The translations under genes and the position numbers were made by a program. A stretch of 64,000 nt of DNA from Streptococcus xiaochunlingii (GTDB taxonomy: Bacteria > Bacillota > Bacilli > Lactobacillales > Streptococcaceae). The first letter of the stretch is position 1. Every line of letters starts with the position of its first letter. Under the pieces are notes generated by a model. The model was given only the letters and a program-made list of their open reading frames with translations. It ran no database searches and was not told the origin of the DNA. Positions 58,716 to 64,000 of the stretch are shown piece by piece. The stretch spans positions 620,001 through 684,000 of the forward strand of contig NZ_VFSG01000001.1 in NCBI RefSeq assembly GCF_006385805.1, written 5' to 3'.

Positions 58716-60374
58716 TCATTCATTTATAAAATAGTTATTCTTTGTTTTAGTTCTTATATAAATTAACAAAAATATAAAAGTCGACAATAGTGAAATAAGA
58801 AATGAAAGTTTAGCTAACAAAGTATAGGAATAAGTCACTCTTAAGATATGAGTTCCCGGTGGGACTTCTACAGCAGTCGAAGACCATTCACTTAACGAAC
58901 TCAATACTTTTTGACCATCTAAATATACTTTTTGACCTTTATAATAATAAACTGGAAGGTAAGCTATTTCTGTTTTGTTTTGACTATTAGTAAACTGGAA
59001 GGTAGCAGTACTAGCTGAATAAATACTCTGTTCACTATTAACCAACTGTTTACCTAGATAGATTTCGTGTTGAACAACTCTCCACCTTGAATCCTCTGGC
59101 ATAATATTTGTTTTAGTTCCTTCACTTATTTCATTTGTATAATCCGGAACAAACACAGAATGTGTTAATTTATAATAATCATTCCTCTTTGATAATTCTC
59201 TAAAAGCAACTTTAACTGGCTCTTCAGCAAGAAAGTTACATGTCTTCATCACACTAAAAGTATTCATAAATATGGCTAGAATAATAAACGAAACATAAAT
59301 ATATTTCTTTAATTTTAAAAGAACAACAGCTAATAAATAAGATAAAAACACTGTTGTAAAGCCATTTAAACGCCACGGAAATTGTATTACTTTGAGCAAA
59401 GCTAAAGGGAATTTCTCCCAATTCACTAAACAAGTAGTAACTAAAAGTAAACATAAGCTAATTACAAAAAGTATACGCCACATTTTTTCTATATATCGAA
59501 ATCTAATACAGATAACCACTACAGAAATAAAAAGAACAAGCCCAACTTGCTTATCTAATTGATTGGCTAAGTTAACCATAATCAACTGTTTAAAATTAAA
59601 CAGTTGATTATTTAATGGAAAAGTAACTGGGGAAGACAACTTCGTAAATAGAATTTGTTCAATCAGAGGAACTATTTGAAATAATGACATCAAAGTACAA
59701 GATAATACTGAATTTATAAGAGCAATTATTCGCTTTTTTCTCTCATCAGCACAAATCAAAAAAATGAAAAGGTAAATTGTAAGTAAAAAGGTGGCTATAA
59801 AAACAGATAATAAATGAGAGTAAACAAGCAATGTCATACCAATAGATAACATCGGCCATTTTTTATAATCACCTTTAAAAACTTGGTATGCTCCTGCAAA
59901 TATCAGGGGTAAAAACGCCATAGCTAAAATTTCACCTGTGGCAAACCTAATTAGAATATTATAACTACGATATGTACTAAATGTATATATAATTGCAAAT
60001 AAGTAACCAACAATTTTTGAATTTGAAACACTAGTTGCTGAGTAAAAAGAAATAGATAATGTTATAAATGTTATGATAAACAGATAAATGTACCACGAAA
60101 ACCATATACTATGAACAAAACTAAAAATTATATAAAAAGGATAGTAGATTAAAAATGGGTAAAAGAAATTAATCCCCTGACCACTATTGTAGAATGTTTT
60201 AAAATTAATTGGACTATCAAAAATATTTGACAAGCCTAGCATTCTATCCAAGTGAAAATGTAAATCATCACCATATAAACTTCCTTTTGAAAACAAAAAA
60301 GGAAAAATAAAAACAAGTGAAAACACTATCATGATCAAATAAGGTTTGACTCTATTAACGATATTATTTTTCAT
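58716..60374 (-). CDS. GT-C-like polytopic membrane protein
   Basis: A 552-residue membrane protein with about 11 helices. The first outer loop reads SLYGDDLHFHLDRML, with two Asp and His as in GT-C glycosyltransferases, and the C-terminus has an outer beta domain (VYLDGQKVLSSLSEW, VPPGTHILRVTYSYT) and a final helix, as in YfhO-type enzymes. It is a candidate for transferring a sugar from undecaprenyl phosphate to the polymer outside the cell. The GT2 and DUF2304 genes that could make that donor are in the same transcript. Confidence 0.8.
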   Translation of the reverse strand: MKNNIVNRVKPYLIMIVFSLVFIFPFLFSKGSLYGDDLHFHLDRMLGLSNIFDSPINFKTFYNSGQGINFFYPFLIYYPFYIIFSFVHSIWFSWYIYLFIITFITLSISFYSATSVSNSKIVGYLFAIIYTFSTYRSYNILIRFATGEILAMAFLPLIFAGAYQVFKGDYKKWPMLSIGMTLLVYSHLLSVFIATFLLTIYLFIFLICADERKKRIIALINSVLSCTLMSLFQIVPLIEQILFTKLSSPVTFPLNNQLFNFKQLIMVNLANQLDKQVGLVLFISVVVICIRFRYIEKMWRILFVISLCLLLVTTCLVNWEKFPLALLKVIQFPWRLNGFTTVFLSYLLAVVLLKLKKYIYVSFIILAIFMNTFSVMKTCNFLAEEPVKVAFRELSKRNDYYKLTHSVFVPDYTNEISEGTKTNIMPEDSRWRVVQHEIYLGKQLVNSEQSIYSASTATFQFTNSQNKTEIAYLPVYYYKGQKVYLDGQKVLSSLSEWSSTAVEVPPGTHILRVTYSYTLLAKLSFLISLLSTFIFLLIYIRTKTKNNYFINE

Positions 60375-60391
60375 CTATTTTTATTTCTCCA

Positions 60392-61168
60392 TCAATTATT
60401 CGTTTTTTGACTCTTCATATATTGTCTCATAAGCAACTTGGCGATCCAATTAGGCCAGAAGAGTTGGTACATGTATAGGTCTTCTTTACTACGAGTATTG
60501 TCTGCGATGGTTTTTGATGTTTCAGACTCTTCATGGATACGGTGGCACATAAGTTTGTCAGATACATAAGCAAAACGACCTTTATACTCACTAATCTTAT
60601 ACCATGCGTACCAATCCAAACTCACCCTCATTGCTTCATCAAAATAAAAATTCTTCAGATTTTCTCGATTATAAGTAACTGCTGGACAACAAATCGGATT
60701 TCCAAAGGCCATCACACGGTTACGCCAGAAATGACTTGCTGGAAAAAGATTCATGGTTTTTAACATTAATGACTTAATCTTCAGATTCATATTCGCAGGA
60801 ATTCTATGGCCATCTTTTTCTTCAAAATAATCAGAATAGCCAATTAACACATCTGAACGCTTTTCCATCTTAGCCAAAACTTTCTCAGCATACTCTGGCT
60901 CATAATAATCGTCTTGATGGGCAATGGTAGCAAACTTTGTCTCTACAAAAGACATAGCATTGTTCCAATCCTTACCAATTCCTCCACCTTGCTTCGTATA
61001 AAATGGAATATCATAACGCTGACAAAGTTCCTGTATTGATTTCAGTGGTGTTGAACTGTAACAAATAATCTGTGATTGGAGGGTTTGTTCCTTCAAGGAT
61101 TGAATACAGGCTTCTAAATATTCGCTTTCTCCATAAGCACAAATCACCCAGGTGTGATTATCTTTCAT
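60392..61168 (-). CDS. GT2 glycosyltransferase
   Basis: A 258-residue family 2 glycosyltransferase. WVICAYGESEYLEACIQSL is the N-terminal nucleotide-binding part, ATIAHQDDYYEPEYAE holds the DxD-like acidic motif, and the segment VSLDWYAWYKISEYKGRF follows. No membrane helix. It overlaps the DUF2304 gene by 11 bases and precedes the GT-C-like gene by 17 bases. Substrate unknown. Confidence 0.88.
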   Translation of the reverse strand: MKDNHTWVICAYGESEYLEACIQSLKEQTLQSQIICYSSTPLKSIQELCQRYDIPFYTKQGGGIGKDWNNAMSFVETKFATIAHQDDYYEPEYAEKVLAKMEKRSDVLIGYSDYFEEKDGHRIPANMNLKIKSLMLKTMNLFPASHFWRNRVMAFGNPICCPAVTYNRENLKNFYFDEAMRVSLDWYAWYKISEYKGRFAYVSDKLMCHRIHEESETSKTIADNTRSKEDLYMYQLFWPNWIAKLLMRQYMKSQKTNN

Positions 61169-61514
61169 TCTTCTCCTCTTTCATTTCTATATGGCTTTTT
61201 AAAATAGACAACTCTTGAACCAAATGTTTCATCTTCTCTTTCTGTTTCGATAAGGTCATAGTTTGTAAAAAAGAAATAACTAAAAGGAAAAATATAGCTA
61301 GTGATAGTAAAAAATTCGAAGTCAATTCAAATCCAAGTAATCTAGCAAAATAACCAGGAATGACATCGAAAATGGAAATAATAATCATGAAAAAACTGAT
61401 TACAATCCACATGAATGCCTGTTCAAATAGGATATTATTTTTGTTGATATTTCTGATGACTAGATAAAGGAAAAAGATTGAAGCTACCAACATAACAATA
61501 GATAATACTGACAT
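61158..61514 (-). CDS. DUF2304 small membrane protein (GacJ-like)
   Basis: A 118-residue protein with three helices and a C-terminal charged coiled-coil (KQKEKMKHLVQELSILKSHI). It fits DUF2304; the family member GacJ stabilises and stimulates GacI, the GT2 that makes undecaprenyl-phosphate-GlcNAc for the group A carbohydrate. Here too the gene directly follows a GacI-like GT2, sharing one base, which supports the same partnership. Confidence 0.85.
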   Translation of the reverse strand: MSVLSIVMLVASIFFLYLVIRNINKNNILFEQAFMWIVISFFMIIISIFDVIPGYFARLLGFELTSNFLLSLAIFFLLVISFLQTMTLSKQKEKMKHLVQELSILKSHIEMKEEKNER

Positions 61515-62230
61515 TATTCACTCTCCCTCATAAAGGCTGCGATTAAAATGGATGAACATACTTCAAGCATGTAACGAATAGACTTGATAGGGGTGATCGA
61601 GGATACGCCACCTGTCCGTTCAAACATATTAGCAGGTTTTTCCACAACTTTATATTTACGTTTCAAAATATGAACAATTGTTTCAGGTTCTGGATACTTG
61701 ATTGGGTAACGTCTAGCAAATTGTTTGATCACAACTTTGTCAGCTAATCGATATCCCGAAGTTGTATCTAAGACCCTTTGACCTGTTGTCCACTTAATCA
61801 AGTTAGAAATAACTCCTATACCAAAGCGTCTCATAAAAGTTGTCTGAAATTCTGATTTAACATCACCAACAAAACGAGATCCAATAACTAAGTCTGCTTC
61901 GTTTTTTCTAATTGGTTCTAGCAAATCTGACAGGGATTCGATATCATGCTGACCATCACCATCAAACTGAACAGCAACATCGTAATCATGCGCCAGTGCA
62001 TATTTATATCCTGTTTGAACCGCACCACCGATTCCAAGATTCATCACGAGATGAACAGCATTAAAATGGTTCTCTTCAAGAATTTGTTTTGTCATATCTG
62101 TTGATCCATCATTGATAACCACATAGTCCAAATCAAAATCAACCTTCTTGCGGTAATTCAAGATGCTCGTTACCGTATCGAAAATACTTTCCTCCTCATT
62201 GTAGGCAGGAATTATCATTAATACTTTCAT
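61514..62230 (-). CDS. DPM1/GacI-like GT2 glycosyltransferase
   Basis: A 238-residue GT2 of the dolichyl-phosphate mannosyltransferase type: MIIPAYNEEESIFDTV, VVINDGSTDMTKQI, VAVQFDGDGQHDIESL (DxD) and SRFVGDVKSEF. It has no long membrane tail, so the neighbouring DUF2304 protein probably anchors it. Expected role: load a sugar (GlcNAc in the GacI case) onto undecaprenyl phosphate for side-chain addition. The sugar cannot be told from sequence. Confidence 0.9.
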   Translation of the reverse strand: MKVLMIIPAYNEEESIFDTVTSILNYRKKVDFDLDYVVINDGSTDMTKQILEENHFNAVHLVMNLGIGGAVQTGYKYALAHDYDVAVQFDGDGQHDIESLSDLLEPIRKNEADLVIGSRFVGDVKSEFQTTFMRRFGIGVISNLIKWTTGQRVLDTTSGYRLADKVVIKQFARRYPIKYPEPETIVHILKRKYKVVEKPANMFERTGGVSSITPIKSIRYMLEVCSSILIAAFMRESE

Positions 62231-62258
62231 GTATTCTAATTCTTTCTGTTTTTAACGT

Positions 62259-63251
62259 CTATCTTTTATTTTTTTTGAGCTGTTTTTTTCGGTATTTCAT
62301 AAATGCCGGTATCAACGAGTTAATAATCTTATATCTCAACATTGGAAAAGGTTTCATAATTATATTAAATGTCCTAAAACAAATAAAGTATAATTCCCAA
62401 CCTGTTTCCATCGGAGATTTTGACCAAGGTGTAAGATTTTTGTACTCAAGATATTGCTTTCTTAGTTTATGGGTATTTCCCTTTCTCCAAGGACGTTCTT
62501 CTCCCAGATAATGAACAATAACTGGCTCTTTAATAGATTCTTTCAACTCTTTTTTACTAATAAACTCAGCAGGTAAAGAAAGTTTTTTTAACACCTTATA
62601 AGGGTAAAAGAAGTAAATATTGAAGAAATTATATTTTGGAGAAAAAACATAAATGTCATCCTTTAAAGATCCATTAATTGCATCTTGATCGTTAGCAAAA
62701 AGATTACCATCATGTTTTTTATAATATTCTAGAACTTTCTCTCCGAGTTTACGCTCTCTCCACTTCTCCAAATTAATAAGTAGGACCCCAGCGTTACAAT
62801 ACATTTGTTTTTCCAAACCTAAAAATTCTCTTCGTCCTGCGTCAACTGTAGATTCAGGCCCCATTCCGATTGAACGGTTACCCATATCTAATTTCCAAAG
62901 AGATTCCAAACTCTCCAATACCAAAGTATCACCATCTAAATACAAAATTCTATCGATATCTTCTGGTAAAAGCTTGTCAACTAAAAGGCGTGCCAACACA
63001 ATTGGGGACCAACCATTTGTATCAAAATCAAAATCTATCAGACTCCTCAGATTAGGTAGAGTAATAAAATGAACTGAACGACCATAAAGTTTAGTGAATT
63101 CTTGTAGTTTTGATTTATTAGCCTCAGTGATATCGGTATTTAGTAAATAAATATTAATCTCATCCATTGATTTATTATTCTCAAAAATTGAACACATACA
63201 TGTTGCAACTTGAGGAACAAAAGCGTTATTTAACGTAAATAGAATATTCAT
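62259..63251 (-). CDS. GT8 glycosyltransferase
   Basis: A 330-residue family 8 transferase. FTLNNAFVPQVATCMCSIFE opens the fold, DRILYLDGDTLVLESLESL has the DxD metal site, QMYCNAGVLLINLEKWRE and NDQDAINGSL are typical late motifs, and HYLGEERPW the final His motif. GT8 members in streptococcal loci transfer glucose or galactose, retaining. It shares one base with the flippase gene and precedes the GacI-like gene by 28 bases. Confidence 0.9.
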   Translation of the reverse strand: MNILFTLNNAFVPQVATCMCSIFENNKSMDEINIYLLNTDITEANKSKLQEFTKLYGRSVHFITLPNLRSLIDFDFDTNGWSPIVLARLLVDKLLPEDIDRILYLDGDTLVLESLESLWKLDMGNRSIGMGPESTVDAGRREFLGLEKQMYCNAGVLLINLEKWRERKLGEKVLEYYKKHDGNLFANDQDAINGSLKDDIYVFSPKYNFFNIYFFYPYKVLKKLSLPAEFISKKELKESIKEPVIVHYLGEERPWRKGNTHKLRKQYLEYKNLTPWSKSPMETGWELYFICFRTFNIIMKPFPMLRYKIINSLIPAFMKYRKKQLKKNKR

Positions 63252-63994
63252 TAACTTCTCTTTCTTTTATCGTTATTATTTACCCAAATATAAATTATTA
63301 TGCTAGTGCTAAAAAAGATAATCATTGAAATAAAAAATGACAATGATGCACCCAAAATACCTTCTCCCTTTACAAATGGTATTGTGATAAATTTGGCCAC
63401 AATAAAGGTAGCAATGTATGCAATGACAAGATAGGCCTGCTTTCTAAAAATTGTCATAACGATATCAATAACAAGTGCCAACACATTAAGAATACCTCCC
63501 GCCAGAAGAATTGCAAAAGGCACTTTATATTCTACCAGGGATGTTCCGTAGACTAAACCTAATATCTCTGTACCTATTAGATAACCTAGACCAATAATGA
63601 TTACCCCTAAAGCTGTCATAACAACAAACAAGAGACGAATTTGTTTAAAAAACAACTCATATTTCTGTTCATACCAATAAATCGATAATTGCGTCGTCAA
63701 AGGTCTTAAAATAAAAAATAAAAGGGATAAAACAAAGACAGGCATAAACAACACATTAAAGTCTCGCTGAATACCATTGGAAAAATGTCCCTGGGTTAAA
63801 AGCAAATCAATATCAATCTTAGCTTCATTATAGACGTAGGTAATTAAAAAACCATTTAGAAATAAAGGAAATGCTTCTCTTAAAATAGAAAATATACTAC
63901 TCAAATCTTTTACTAATGAAGGGGAAAAACTTGTATTGAAATTCCTAATTGAAATTCTATAATCTAAGATAACTGTAAGTAATAAATTTATCAA
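63251..63994 (-). CDS. Polysaccharide flippase, Wzx/MATE-like (5' end outside window)
   Basis: The C-terminal 247 residues of a membrane protein with at least seven helices visible, resembling the Wzx-type oligosaccharide flippases (IKLLFVVMTALGVII-like and GILNVLALVIDIVMTIFRKQ segments). The reading frame runs off the right edge, and the first codon here is a TTG without a ribosome site, so the real start is beyond 64000. In the GAC locus the equivalent position holds GacK. It probably flips the undecaprenyl-linked side-chain sugar made by the GacI-like enzyme; this is inference. Confidence 0.75.
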   Translation of the reverse strand: MINLLLTVILDYRISIRNFNTSFSPSLVKDLSSIFSILREAFPLFLNGFLITYVYNEAKIDIDLLLTQGHFSNGIQRDFNVLFMPVFVLSLLFFILRPLTTQLSIYWYEQKYELFFKQIRLLFVVMTALGVIIIGLGYLIGTEILGLVYGTSLVEYKVPFAILLAGGILNVLALVIDIVMTIFRKQAYLVIAYIATFIVAKFITIPFVKGEGILGASLSFFISMIIFFSTSIIIYIWVNNNDKRKRS

Positions 63995-64000
63995 ACAGAT

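Overview
The window is a chromosomal segment of a Streptococcus, most likely of the mitis/sanguinis group. The species is not resolved from the sequence alone. The evidence is the low-GC streptococcal gene order (aroD-aroE-aroB-aroC-tyrA-ylbF-aroA-aroK-pheA-lcp; infC-rpmI-rplT; copY-copA-copZ; murA-GNAT-spxR-map), streptococcal leader RNAs (preQ1-II before queT, SMK/SAM-III before metK), and an rgp rhamnose-polysaccharide locus. No tRNA, rRNA, CRISPR array, insertion sequence or intact prophage was seen.

Region 1 (1-3400) is a small accessory patch downstream of an rlmD/rum-type 23S rRNA uracil methyltransferase gene. It holds a GNAT acetyltransferase, a frameshifted hydrolase remnant, two near-identical TfoX-N proteins, a nucleotidyltransferase-like protein preceded by a 51-residue small ORF, and a hypothetical acidic protein. 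Four vestigial copies of the methyltransferase gene's 3' end are scattered through it. This is the footprint expected if mobile elements repeatedly integrated at, and left, the rum 3' end.

Region 2 (3406-15644, minus strand) runs from a RlmI-type methyltransferase through the whole shikimate/chorismate, Phe and Tyr branch to an LCP cell-wall ligase and the uracil methyltransferase. A recognisable extra promoter in front of aroA, placed behind a hairpin repeat that acts as a terminator, splits the cluster.

Region 3 (15887-31484) carries an LtaS-family enzyme with a Ser-rich tail, a cytoplasmic pullulanase, a lipid kinase, ligA, queT, a GtrA protein, a MarR/B3-B4 pair, a BrkB-family membrane protein, map, spxR, a GNAT protein and murA. 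Region 4 (31698-34713) is the copper-resistance operon, with two exact cop boxes bracketing a consensus promoter. Region 5 (34918-45374) has metK, a polar amino-acid ABC transporter, a large unknown membrane protein, a dCMP deaminase, the infC operon, cmk, a LysM protein, a ferredoxin and an EbsA-family protein. The infC gene appears to start at AUA behind an attenuator-like leader.

Region 6 (45504-64000, minus strand, truncated at the right edge) is a cell-wall rhamnan/decoration locus. rgpA-rgpB-rgpC-rgpD build and export the rhamnan backbone. A roughly 980-residue GT2-RgpF-GT4 fusion and a separate RgpF protein extend it. A GT2 + DUF2304 + GT-C-like set, with a flippase, looks like a lipid-linked side-chain module. 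A GacH-like phosphoglycerol transferase closes the operon at a perfect terminator.

A ~175-bp intergenic repeat made of three consecutive stem-loops occurs three times (8851-9024, 18075-18249, 34731-34906).
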